This document shows positions 5,985-13,137 of a stretch of DNA of 30,982 nt, in pieces. Positions within the stretch are counted from its first letter, which is position 1. Every line of letters starts with the position of its first letter. Source of the DNA: a virus. The notes beneath the pieces are model-generated. The model was not told where the DNA came from. It saw only the letters and a program-made list of their open reading frames with translations, and ran no database searches. The position numbers were made by a program, and so were the translations under genes. The stretch spans positions 1-30,982 of the IMG/VR virus record IMGVR_UViG_3300009100_000034; one strand, given 5' to 3'.

Positions 5985-6455
5985 CTACAGGTCAGGTGTC
6001 ACTTCTTCCACTGCGCCTGGCTCGATGGTGATGCGCTCTGCATCGCCAGCCACGACAACGATCTGTAAATCACCAGAAGCCTCTAGCGGGCCCGTGGCGT
6101 CCACGTGCACATTGGCCGTACCGAGCACTCCGGTCGCAGCTGCTGAGGCCGTACCGTCGCCATTGTCCGTGAGGGCAATGATCGAGGGGTCGTCTACCGT
6201 GTAGACCACCGTCTCGCCAGCGGGCAGTGGTACCGGGTTGCCAACCTCATCGGTAGCAGTTACCGATAACGCGACCTTCTTGTCAGCCTGTAGATCCATG
6301 ATCACACTTACCTTTCGTGGGGGTTTGCAGGTTGGGGGCAATCCCGCAACCCGTTCTTCGGGGGCAGTTTCTTCTGGGGCTCCGATATGCCAAACCAGGG
6401 ATTTTGGCTTGCAACAATTGCAGCCATCGACTGTCACGGAGACATGTATTGTCAA
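5985..6455 (-). CDS. bacterial Ig-like domain protein (probable virion decoration protein)
   Basis: The C-terminal about 100 residues are a BIG-type immunoglobulin-like domain: VALSVTATDEVGNPVP, then TVDDPSIIALTDNGDGTASA and GTANVHVDATG, with alternating strands. Such domains decorate capsids or tails of many phages. The start is uncertain. TTG 6455 has a strong AGGAGG five bases upstream and adds an N-terminal part with a CNCC cluster; ATG 6299 has a GAAAGG site and would give only the Ig domain (104 aa). The gene follows the terminase on the same strand, 50 bp downstream, fitting a structural-gene operon. Function in the virion is inferred. Confidence 0.7.
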   Translation of the reverse strand: MTIHVSVTVDGCNCCKPKSLVWHIGAPEETAPEERVAGLPPTCKPPRKVSVIMDLQADKKVALSVTATDEVGNPVPLPAGETVVYTVDDPSIIALTDNGDGTASAAATGVLGTANVHVDATGPLEASGDLQIVVVAGDAERITIEPGAVEEVTPDL

Positions 6456-6505
6456 AAGGGCCTCCTCGTAGAGGCAATTCTCGATGCAGAGAGTATCCAA
6501 GCCGC

Positions 6506-8771
6506 TTAGAAATTGCTATAGCTCCCAGCGTCTTGCCATAGCGACTGAAGCGTCGAAGACAAAACGTCGCGTGGGCTTGCGATACGGACCTCTTTCTTTT
6601 CACCGTCCATTAGGAATCGGCAGGCATGGACCAAGGCGTCCAGGCGGTCTGGGGATTCTCTAGTTCCCCAGCCGACAAAGGTCGACATCTGGTCCTCCAG
6701 CTTGGGCATGTGTCCAACTATGTGGAGCCGACCCTGTTCGCAGCGCATGGCAACAGGCTCGCCCCTGGTTCGCTTACCCAGCTTCGTGTCAATTCGAACC
6801 AGTGGCGGCTTGGTATTGGCCGGGAATGTGCCAAGGCCCACCAACTCGTAGTAGGCATCGTTGAACACCTGCTGCATCCAGCGCTTGCCCAAGTTCTCTT
6901 CTACTACCAACTTGTCAGCGCCGAACTCGGCCACTACGCGCCAAGCCTCTAGGGCCGCAGCTCGGCCTACGGCCATAACTGAACGATCAGCTTGGACATA
7001 CAGATGCTTCTGTCGGTCCCGAGAGACGACGATGATACCCATCTCGTCGTCCTCACCAGTGAGGCTTGGGTCTACTCCGACCACCGTGGAAACCAGCCCA
7101 TCGGGCGTGTCATCAACCCGGTAGTTCTCGATATCAAGGCGTGTGAACAGGGCACCGTCGAAAGCCTCGATAATGTCGCCATACAGTTCCTGGCGCCCGA
7201 TCGTAGTTCCCTCAAACCGACGTCTCAATTCCTCAATTACCAGTGAGGATAAGTTGGCCTGGTTTTCAAACGTGGATCCACGAATAACGTGGACTGTGCC
7301 ATCATCTCGCTTCACCCAGTCCTGGATGATGTCGATTGGCTTCGGCGTCGTGGTTACAAAAGCTCGTGGATGGTCGTTTGTGAGATCAGTCCGCAGCGAC
7401 GGCATGATCCCCTCACTCCACGAACGCCCTGGCCAGCGCCATTTACAATTATGGATAAGTAGCTGGCCACTTCCGGCAAAAAACTCTGGAGCATCACCAG
7501 CAACTGTGATGTCGTAAACGTCAACTGGAGCGGAGACCTTGACGACGTCTACGACGAGCGTCGTTGTTCTTCTCCCTGCCAGCTGCTGCTCGACAAGAGG
7601 CGCCGCAAAACTTGGCCCGCATTCCGTTACTAAGGTACTCAATACCGCACTGAGCACAGATAACTGGTCGTGCCTCTCGGCGCTTCCAATAGGCTGTGAG
7701 TCGCTTAGAGGTTGCCTCTGGGGACATGTTACTAATCCACGCCTCATCATCCCGCTGTCTGCAACTAAGGGCTCGGTGATCGTGAATGGTAAGAAGTTCC
7801 AGATTCCCGATCCGGTTGTCCCAACGTTTCCGATTAATGTGGTTAATTTCATGGCCTTCTGGGATGGGTCCATACTTCTTGATCCAGATGCATCTATGGA
7901 GTAATGACCCAGACCGATTGAGGTGGTAGCCCATCCTCTTATTGAAGTACCAACATTCACCATCCCAGTCATAGAAGGCTGGGGCTTCGCTGGCGACTGG
8001 GTCTTCATTTCCTGTTGACATGTCGTCATAATGTCATATGGCGCTACGTGGCGTGCGTCAACCCACCGGCCATTTGCCCAAACCCTGTGCTCTGGCGTGA
8101 CCCTGACGGCACCCGAAGTGGTTCTGATCTCCAGGACCTCGGCGTTTCGGCGAGTGAGTCCAGCTTTAATGACTGGACGCCACCCCTTGCGCGTCAGCAC
8201 TAGGTCTCCAGCACGCACATCCTGAACGAAGATTCGACCGCGAGCAGTAGTTATAAGTTCATGTTTGGCGACACAGATTTCATCAAGCCATGCTCCAGCT
8301 AAGTTGTAACCACGGCCAACATCCGGATTATCTGCACCCTCGGTATAGATCTTTGATCCATTAGGGAATAGGACCATGGGGCGTGGGGACATCTTATATC
8401 GATGTCTGATCTTTTTGCGCTCCAGTACCCGCAGGATCCCGGCTGGCCCCTCCATGCAAATGGTCCGGGCATCAGACAATGTTTCAGCAATCACCAACCA
8501 CTCGGTTGGTGTACCACTGCTGTCGTAAGGATGCTTTAAGACTTGCCCAGCAATCCATTCACTTCCACTTCTCGATTTCCCGAAAGCCGCGTCCGGCTAA
8601 AGCTAGACAGACAAACCACCCGCCATCAGGCGGCACCTGTTCTGGTCGTGCGACCCACCACCATTCACCCCTGAGCATCTCCTCGATCATGTACGGCGGC
8701 TGTCCCGCCAACCACGCCAGACGCTCGGGCTCTGGGAGGGCTGCAACCCTATCCTGCAGTGATAACCCCAT
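6506..8771 (-). CDS. terL: terminase large subunit, interrupted by a +1 frameshift and an intein
   Basis: The ATPase-nuclease that packages phage DNA. The first 63 codons (ATG 8771) end in AGRGF. To continue the Walker A motif as GRGFGKS the ribosome must skip one base at TTT-C-GGG (8579-8585, minus strand); the unshifted frame stops 24 bases later. The second frame (8581 to 6506) carries LVIAETLSDAR, Walker B AWLDE (residues about 163-164), an intein of 276 residues, and the C-terminal RNase H-like nuclease with GVDPS, VVEEN and DRLDALVHA acidic residues. Joined and spliced, the protein is 478 residues, normal for TerL. No clear ribosome binding site precedes ATG 8771, and the frame is open further upstream. 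A sequencing error is the main alternative to programmed frameshifting. Confidence 0.9.
7448..8275 (-). other. intein within the terminase ATPase domain
   Basis: Intein of 276 residues. It begins with Cys after LDEI and contains block A (CVAKHELITTARGRIFVQDV), block B TPEHRVW with the TxxH motif, block F VDVYDITVAGD...FFAGSG, and block G LLIHN followed by Cys+1. Splicing would restore LDEI-CKWRWPG immediately after the catalytic Walker B acidic pair. Insertion into such an invariant active-site sequence is typical of inteins. The middle about 167 residues in this frame resemble no endonuclease; instead an HNH endonuclease lies in another frame over the same DNA. Confidence 0.9.
7521..8021 (-). 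CDS. HNH homing endonuclease, out of frame inside the intein
   Basis: 166 residues in the -1 frame relative to the terminase/intein frame, entirely within the intein. It has the HNH_3-type core (CIWIKKYGPIPEGHEINHIN then NRIGNLELLT and H..ALSC) and a C-terminal zinc knuckle (CAQCG...FCGASC). In most inteins the endonuclease is in frame between the splicing blocks; here the two frames overlap for 501 bp with both open. ATG 8021 has no evident ribosome binding site, and a stop lies three codons upstream in this frame. It may be made by internal initiation, by frameshifting, or be a remnant. Confidence 0.82.
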   Translation of the reverse strand: MSTGNEDPVASEAPAFYDWDGECWYFNKRMGYHLNRSGSLLHRCIWIKKYGPIPEGHEINHINRKRWDNRIGNLELLTIHDHRALSCRQRDDEAWISNMSPEATSKRLTAYWKRREARPVICAQCGIEYLSNGMRAKFCGASCRAAAGREKNNDARRRRRQGLRSS

Positions 8772-8837
8772 AGCAAGTGATGCTACACCAAATGTCCGAT
8801 GTTCTGGATCTTCCTCACTTGCTCGTTGTCCAGGGGG

Positions 8838-8868
8838 TTGACACCCCCACGTAGGGGTGTGCTACTGT
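8838..8868 (+). promoter_or_regulatory. promoter with embedded operator-like palindrome
   Basis: TTGACA at 8838-8843 and TACTGT at 8863-8868 (19-bp spacer). The inverted repeat ACACCCC-CACGTA-GGGGTGT (8841-8860) fills the spacer. It sits between the leftward terminase and the rightward RNA block, so a regulator bound here could control one or both directions. Similar palindromes occur in promoters at 13054 and 23512. Confidence 0.6.
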
Positions 8869-9245
8869 TGCAACAGCACCAGGGAGGCTTGAGGACCTGG
8901 ACGAGCTACTTGAAAATTGGAAAACGTTGTAGGGGGTATAGCTGCCTGGTCATGGGCGCTATACTCGACAGGGATGGTGCTGCATAAGCGGTTCCCCGGT
9001 ACTGCATCTGCGCCCATTCCACCTAAGTCGCCCCAAACAGGCTGACAATACTGGGATCTCCTTTCTCCCGCGTCAGCTAGTGGACCGGCCGGACCAGGCT
9101 CCTCCTCCGGTGGGCGCAAAGGAGGAGCATCAGCTTCCCTAGCCGCCGTGGTGTGGGAAGACCGTCAGGCCCCTTTGATGAGGGAGGCAGAGCGTCCCAA
9201 AAGACGCGATGAAGCCAGTGAACTTGTCAGAGGGGTTTGGCATAT
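8869..9245 (+). other. 377-bp leader without a convincing gene; one strong hairpin
   Basis: No frame with a good start and ribosome binding site is seen. The clearest element is the hairpin 8936-8964: GTATAGC and GCC pair with GGC and GCTATAC around TGGTCATG, with one bulged T. A 35-codon frame (9148-9255, GTG start, running into the tRNA) is possible but weak; an AAGGAGG at 9119-9125 is too far from it. The stretch is transcribed if the promoter at 8838 is active. Confidence 0.4.
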
Positions 9246-9317
9246 GGACGCATAGCTCAATGGGAGAGCGCGCGGTTTACGCCCGTGAGGTTCCAGGTTC
9301 GAGCCCTGGTGTGTCTA
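9246..9317 (+). tRNA. tRNA-Val (UAC)
   Basis: Acceptor GGACGCA pairs with TGTGTCT (7 bp with G-U pairs). D arm GCTC/GAGC. Anticodon stem CGCGG/CCGTG closes loop TTTACGC with anticodon TAC. T arm CCAGG-TTCGAGC-CCTGG is perfect. No encoded CCA. Confidence 0.88.
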
Positions 9318-9383
9318 CGCAGTGAAATGCTAGGAACGAAAGTTCGGTACAAGATCTTGTAGCGTTGCTCGAACGGGGCAAAA

Positions 9384-9595
9384 TGGTGGACCCCCCGACT
9401 GCAAAAGGTCCACCACAAAGCACCAGGGGCGTGGGACAGCGCCCCATCGCGAAGGATAGGCCAGTCCTGTTGGATCTGTTCTCCTAGAGAGGGCCCGCCA
9501 CCGGACACAAGGGAAACCGAACAACCTCCTGCCTCCGGGCGAGAGCGCCAGTTCAACCTCCCGTCCGGTCCTAACGGCCCCGAGAGCATCGCGAT
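9384..9595 (+). ncRNA. candidate structured noncoding RNA upstream of the LAGLIDADG-like gene
   Basis: No gene fits 9318-9678. The stretch holds hairpin TGGTGGACC/GGTCCACCA (9384-9415), hairpin GGGGCG/CGCCCC (9426-9445), and a nested set of helices: ATCGCGA/TCGCGAT (9446-9452 with 9589-9595), GGGCC/GGCCC (9491 with 9576), ACCGGAC/GTCCGGT (9500 with 9563), GGGA/TCCC, and an inner GGCG-AGAG-CGCC. Six helices nested or in order are unlikely by chance. I do not see the group I intron core sequences. Identity unknown; its position between a tRNA and a homing-endonuclease-like gene suggests a mobile or regulatory RNA, which is inference. Confidence 0.45.
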
Positions 9596-9678
9596 GAAGA
9601 TCGAAGACCGCCACAGGGATCCCCGGAGCACTGGATCACTGTCCCACCTAAGTCTTCCTGGAGAGAGGCTGAGGGAAA

Positions 9679-10206
9679 ATGATCACAGCTCAAGAAATGG
9701 CCTGGATGGCGGGCATCATCGACCTGAAGGGCCGGGTCTACGTCAAGAAGAACCGTAGCCGCAACACCGGCCAATACGTCATGGTCGTGGACTCCAAGAA
9801 CCTTGTCGTGGTCCGGAGACTGTGTGAACTGACCGGCACCTCATCCGAGGGTAAAGAGACCAGACCCGTCAGCGAGATCCTGCGCCACCCGTGTCTCGAA
9901 CACTGCCCACAGGCACACTCCCACGTCTACCGCGACGGGCTCATGATGCCCTTCATCGGCCGGTGGACCGTGACCGGCGCCTCTCTGGTTATCGTGCTTC
10001 AAAGCCTGATGCCGTACCTGGTCGCAGATCGGGAGAAGTACGAAGACCTGCTCCTGGAGCTTCAGCCACAGCTGACCCTGTCCGGACAAGGCAGCAACGC
10101 CGTACTCAGCGGATGTTTGCGATTGCAACGACTTGGCTGGCCATTGCCTGGTTTCATGGAGGCTGCTATCCTCAACAGGCTGGAAGCCCTGGGAGCAGAA
10201 GTATGA
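9679..10206 (+). CDS. LAGLIDADG-like homing-endonuclease-family protein
   Basis: 175 residues from ATG 9679, with GGAGAGAGGCTGAGGGAAA upstream. WMAGIIDLKGRVYVKKN near the N-terminus resembles the LAGLIDADG helix and first strand (usual form LAGIIDGEGS), but the usual E/D-G catalytic end reads L-K-G, so nuclease activity may be lost. The second half has RWTVTGASLVIVLQSLMPYL, like the second strand-helix unit. One motif implies a dimer. It overlaps the next gene by four bases. A diverged, possibly domesticated family member found in actinophages is my best reading. Confidence 0.6.
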   Translation: MITAQEMAWMAGIIDLKGRVYVKKNRSRNTGQYVMVVDSKNLVVVRRLCELTGTSSEGKETRPVSEILRHPCLEHCPQAHSHVYRDGLMMPFIGRWTVTGASLVIVLQSLMPYLVADREKYEDLLLELQPQLTLSGQGSNAVLSGCLRLQRLGWPLPGFMEAAILNRLEALGAEV

Positions 10207-10535
10207 ACCTGCACTACCGTCGCGCCGTTGCTCCAATGCTGCGAGCCATGGCGCCCAGTCTCACAGCATGTCACCACTGTGGCTGGCCCTGGAGTCGGGT
10301 AACCCCCAGGTCGGTAACCTACAAAAGGAGGAAATGGTCAAGCGACGGAATCTTCTTCGTGTGCGTTGACTGCTGGCCATTGCTGACACCAGCAGAAGCA
10401 ATAAAGTACGCATCCCAAACTGTGCTCGGATACGGTGTAGCAGGCCGCAGGCACACAGCATGGGATCAGACAACAGGCGTCACCGCAGTACTTGCAGTAG
10501 CTAAAGAGGTACGAGCAACACACCTGCCCCTGTAG
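10203..10535 (+). CDS. zinc-finger protein, 110 aa
   Basis: ATG 10203 overlaps the previous TGA (ATGA). CHHCGWPW and, 26 residues on, CVDCW form a CxxC...CxxC zinc site around a basic stretch (SVTYKRRKW). The C-terminal half is alanine- and threonine-rich with no recognised motif. Its TAG stop lies inside the 5' end of the following tRNA, a ten-base overlap. The gene is probably co-translated with the LAGLIDADG-like protein. Function unknown. Confidence 0.65.
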   Translation: MNLHYRRAVAPMLRAMAPSLTACHHCGWPWSRVTPRSVTYKRRKWSSDGIFFVCVDCWPLLTPAEAIKYASQTVLGYGVAGRRHTAWDQTTGVTAVLAVAKEVRATHLPL

Positions 10536-10597
10536 CTCAACGGAAGAGCGCGTCGGTCCTAACGACAAGGCTCGCAGTTCGAATCTGCGCAGGGGCT
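10526..10597 (+). tRNA. tRNA-Arg (CCU)
   Basis: Acceptor GCCCCTG pairs perfectly with CAGGGGC. The D arm is GCTC/GAGC. The anticodon stem CGTCG/CGACA closes loop GTCCTAA with anticodon CCT, reading AGG, a rare codon in high-GC hosts. T arm CGCAG-TTCGAAT-CTGCG is perfect. The 5' end overlaps the preceding gene by ten bases. Confidence 0.9.
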
Positions 10598-10608
10598 CGG
10601 GTCAAGGT

Positions 10609-10878
10609 TCATGATTCTGTCGACCGTCCAAAAATGAGAATCATGAGTCCTCTTGGTGGGGCGGGCTTAATAAATAGGACCCACCCGCTTCCGGGATAAC
10701 CAGGGGAGCTTGCAACGGTTTACGGGGCGAAGCTATGATCCTGGGCCCGGAGGCGTAAAAACAGGAGCTAGGGGCGTCAACATGTACGGCACCACCGTCC
10801 CACCTCACGTGAAGGCCACCCAAGTAACCGGCCCGATTGATTGTCTCCTCCGGAGTGGTGGACCTGCGCCCCGCCCCA
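10609..10878 (+). ncRNA. candidate structured noncoding RNA after tRNA-Arg
   Basis: The 358 bp from 10598 to 10955 hold no convincing long gene. TCATGATTCT/AGAATCATGA (10609-10646) is a perfect 10-bp hairpin without a U tract. TGGGGCGGG (10657-10665) pairs with CCCGCCCCA (10870-10878) and encloses an imperfect long hairpin: CTTCCGGG/CCCGGAGG, then CCAGG/CCTGG, then AGCTT/AAGCT (about 10689-10755). A 33-codon frame (10781-10882, ATG) and a six-codon frame (MDNDFY) exist but are weak. No T-arm or tag frame of a tmRNA is present. Identity unknown. Confidence 0.4.
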
Positions 10879-10955
10879 ACTAAGAGAAAGGGACTGAAGA
10901 AATGGACAACGACTTCTATTAGGTGACCGGATGGTCCGGCACTAGATAGGAAGTG

Positions 10956-11363
10956 ATGTCCCGCACTGACAAGGACGCACCCTGGTGGGTGCGTAGTGAG
11001 TGGTGGGTCCCTAAGCACTGGCGCTGTGAGAATTCGTTGCGGACCTATGGACGTGAGCCCAGAGTCTGTGACTTGCCAGCAGAGCCCGTTCGACAGGATC
11101 GCCCCACCCCACGGCCACGGAGATGGCTCGACCTGGAGACATGTCATTGGGAAGCGGAATGGGTCCGACTGGATCGCTACCGCTACACCCGCCCACCAAC
11201 GAGGCAGGAAAAGCACCTTGATTGGTGGGGGCCGGATCGTGCTCAGGTTCGTGATCTGACGTACGACGCACGCAAGCAGTACCGAGGCTCTGCAGAGGTG
11301 GAGATTCTGAGGCCAGAGCCCGGTCATCATCGACACGCCAGCAAAAAGGGCTGGTGGGACTAA
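10956..11363 (+). CDS. conserved actinophage protein rich in Trp and Arg, 135 aa
   Basis: ATG 10956 follows ATAGGAAGTG; a GTG one codon earlier is possible. The layout SRTDKDAPWWVRSEWW, then C-x-L near LPAEPV, CHWEAEW, and a histidine-rich end HHRHASKKGWWD matches a small family I know from many Streptomyces phages, always annotated as hypothetical. Spaced C/H residues might bind metal. It stops 17 bp before the AAA+ gene, so both are likely in one operon. Confidence 0.75.
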   Translation: MSRTDKDAPWWVRSEWWVPKHWRCENSLRTYGREPRVCDLPAEPVRQDRPTPRPRRWLDLETCHWEAEWVRLDRYRYTRPPTRQEKHLDWWGPDRAQVRDLTYDARKQYRGSAEVEILRPEPGHHRHASKKGWWD

Positions 11364-11380
11364 ACACCTGGAGAGAGTAA

Positions 11381-12949
11381 ATGGCATCACGACATGATCT
11401 TGTCCCCGTACCAGGCTTTCATATCAACGAGGATGAGATAATCGCAAGCCTCATGGACTCGGTCCAAGAGGCCAAGCGCCGGGCAAGTGAGCCGAGTCAG
11501 GAGCAGCGCCTGCGCGACACCGTCAGCGCACTCCTGAACCAGCTCGGGAAGCTCAGCGTTCAGGAAGACGCCCTCATCTTCGAGGGTGAGAAGTTCATCC
11601 TGCCGGCGCAATATAGCGGCAAGGTCGAACAGGCCATTGACTTCTTGCGGAACCACATCAAGCAAGAGTCGATGATGTTCAACTTCAGCAAGACCATGCC
11701 CTACCGGCCGTATGACGGTGCACATGCCTTCATGAACGTGATGCGCAACCTGACCGGCACGACCGGCTTCGGCGTCAACCGGATGACCTTCTTCGGCCCT
11801 GAGCCGCCAGAGTTCGTCTCCATCAAAACGAGCCTGAACACAAGTACCCAAGTTCCCTGGGGCCTGGTGCAGTTCCCGGCCTACAGCGCCACCTTCGATG
11901 TCGGCGTCACGTCGACTGAGCACGGCTACGTCTTCCACCTGACCGTCGAAGCACCCAGGAAGTTCCGCAAGGAGATCGAGGCCATCTTCGGGCTGATCGA
12001 GGACTACCTGAAGACGGACTCCATCTACAAGGGTCAGGCCATCAACGGCGAGGGCCTGCAGCCCGAGTTCATGGACCTCACTGGCGTAGACCCCGACAAG
12101 GTCGTCTACAGCCAGGACGTGATGGACGACCTCCTGGCACACGTCTGGGCACCCATCCGGTACGCAGAGCAGATGCGTCGGCAGGGACTGCCCCTCAAGC
12201 GGGCAGTGCTGTTCGCCGGCCCGTTCGGCACCGGCAAGACCCTCGGCGCCATGCTGACGGCCAAGGAGGCGGTTGAGCACGGCTGGACCTTCATCATGTG
12301 CCGTACCGGCAAGGATGACCCGGCCGTGGTCATGAAGACGGCTGAGCTGTACGCGCCGGCCGTGGTCGTGATCGAGGACCTGGACGTGCACGCCGGTACC
12401 TCTACCAAGGTGGAAATCTCCAGGCTCCTGGAGATGCTCGATGGCGCGGTGACCAAGGGCAAGGAGATCATCGGCCTGTTCACCACCAACCACATCGAGG
12501 ACATCCAGAAGGGCGCCCTGCGTCCTGGCCGCATCGACGCGGTCATCGAGATCACCAAGCTCGATGAGCCAGCATTCCGTCGCCTGATCAGCAACACGCT
12601 GGGCGTGGACTTCCTCGCCAAGGACATCGACTGGACCCGCGTGGCCATGGCGTACGAGGGCTTCCTGCCCGCGTTCGTGGTGGAGGCCGCGCGCCGGTCT
12701 CAGCGCTACATCATGGCGCACAACGGTGGCATCCCCAGCATCGTGAACACCGAGGGCCTGGAGGGTGCTGCACGTACCCTGCGGCCACAGCTGGACCGGA
12801 TGGAGGGTGCCAAGGAGGGCGTACGCGAGCACCAGCTCGAAGACGGACTCCGGGAGATCATGGAAGGCGTCAACAAGCGCACCTACATCCCCAACCACCC
12901 GAAGTTCCAGGTCGAAGAGGCCACCGTCCTCAACGGCGGCAAGCACTAA
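11381..12949 (+). CDS. AAA+ ATPase, 522 aa
   Basis: ATG 11381 follows CTGGAGAGAGTAA. The AAA module occupies about residues 235-430: Walker A GPFGTGKT (280-287), Walker B VVVIEDLD (E332-D333), a sensor-1 region IIGLFTTNH, and LRPGRID, the usual arginine-finger and PGR region of FtsH/Cdc48-type ATPases. The N-terminal 230 residues are specific to the family and probably recognise the substrate. No protease domain follows, so it is likely a remodelling ATPase acting on protein. Codon use is very regular and GC-rich. It ends in a strong terminator. Confidence 0.9.
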   Translation: MASRHDLVPVPGFHINEDEIIASLMDSVQEAKRRASEPSQEQRLRDTVSALLNQLGKLSVQEDALIFEGEKFILPAQYSGKVEQAIDFLRNHIKQESMMFNFSKTMPYRPYDGAHAFMNVMRNLTGTTGFGVNRMTFFGPEPPEFVSIKTSLNTSTQVPWGLVQFPAYSATFDVGVTSTEHGYVFHLTVEAPRKFRKEIEAIFGLIEDYLKTDSIYKGQAINGEGLQPEFMDLTGVDPDKVVYSQDVMDDLLAHVWAPIRYAEQMRRQGLPLKRAVLFAGPFGTGKTLGAMLTAKEAVEHGWTFIMCRTGKDDPAVVMKTAELYAPAVVVIEDLDVHAGTSTKVEISRLLEMLDGAVTKGKEIIGLFTTNHIEDIQKGALRPGRIDAVIEITKLDEPAFRRLISNTLGVDFLAKDIDWTRVAMAYEGFLPAFVVEAARRSQRYIMAHNGGIPSIVNTEGLEGAARTLRPQLDRMEGAKEGVREHQLEDGLREIMEGVNKRTYIPNHPKFQVEEATVLNGGKH

Positions 12950-12969
12950 ATAGCTTTGCTCTCTCCACC

Positions 12970-13025
12970 TGCCCCCAGATCCAGGGTTCCTCAGCCCCCC
13001 TGGATCTGGGGGCACCCTGATTTTC
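12970..13025 (+). terminator. strong intrinsic terminator after the AAA+ gene
   Basis: TGCCCCCAGATCCAGGG (12970-12986) pairs without mismatch with the strand 12998-13014 (17 bp) around TTCCTCAGCCC, followed by CCCTGATTTTCTT. Confidence 0.9.
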
Positions 13026-13053
13026 TTGGTCGGGAGGTTCTTCAGCCGTACCC

Positions 13054-13082
13054 TTGACACGGGGGACATCCCCCTGTAGTGT
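13054..13082 (+). promoter_or_regulatory. promoter with palindromic spacer
   Basis: TTGACA (13054-13059), exactly 17 bp, then TAGTGT (13077-13082). The spacer contains GGGGGACATCCCCC (13061-13074), an operator-like palindrome. GTCACGGGTGAC just downstream (13081-13092) is another inverted repeat. It drives the ParB-like gene pair. Confidence 0.75.
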
Positions 13083-13137
13083 CACGGGTGACGGTTCACA
13101 GAGGCCCCCCTAAAGGGACTGAGGGAAGGGAGGGATC

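Noticed and set aside
8862-9119. Minus-strand 85-codon frame opposite the leader RNA
   Set aside because: No ribosome binding site, no recognisable protein pattern, and it lies in the region upstream of terL that appears to be regulatory.
9148-9255. 35-codon plus-strand frame ending inside tRNA-Val
   Set aside because: The only good AAGGAGG is about 25 bases too far upstream and no ATG is available; too weak to call.
8869-9317. A tmRNA
   Set aside because: TCGACAGGG near 8966 looks tmRNA-like, but there is no matching 3' tRNA-like end or tag frame; the only T arm belongs to an intact tRNA-Val.
9318-9678. Group I intron near the LAGLIDADG-like gene
   Set aside because: The conserved P, Q, R and S core sequences are not seen and the flanking tRNA-Val is intact.
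11387-13069. 560-codon minus-strand frame opposite the AAA+ gene
   Set aside because: It is a mirror of a GC-rich, strongly codon-biased gene; the plus strand carries clear Walker motifs.
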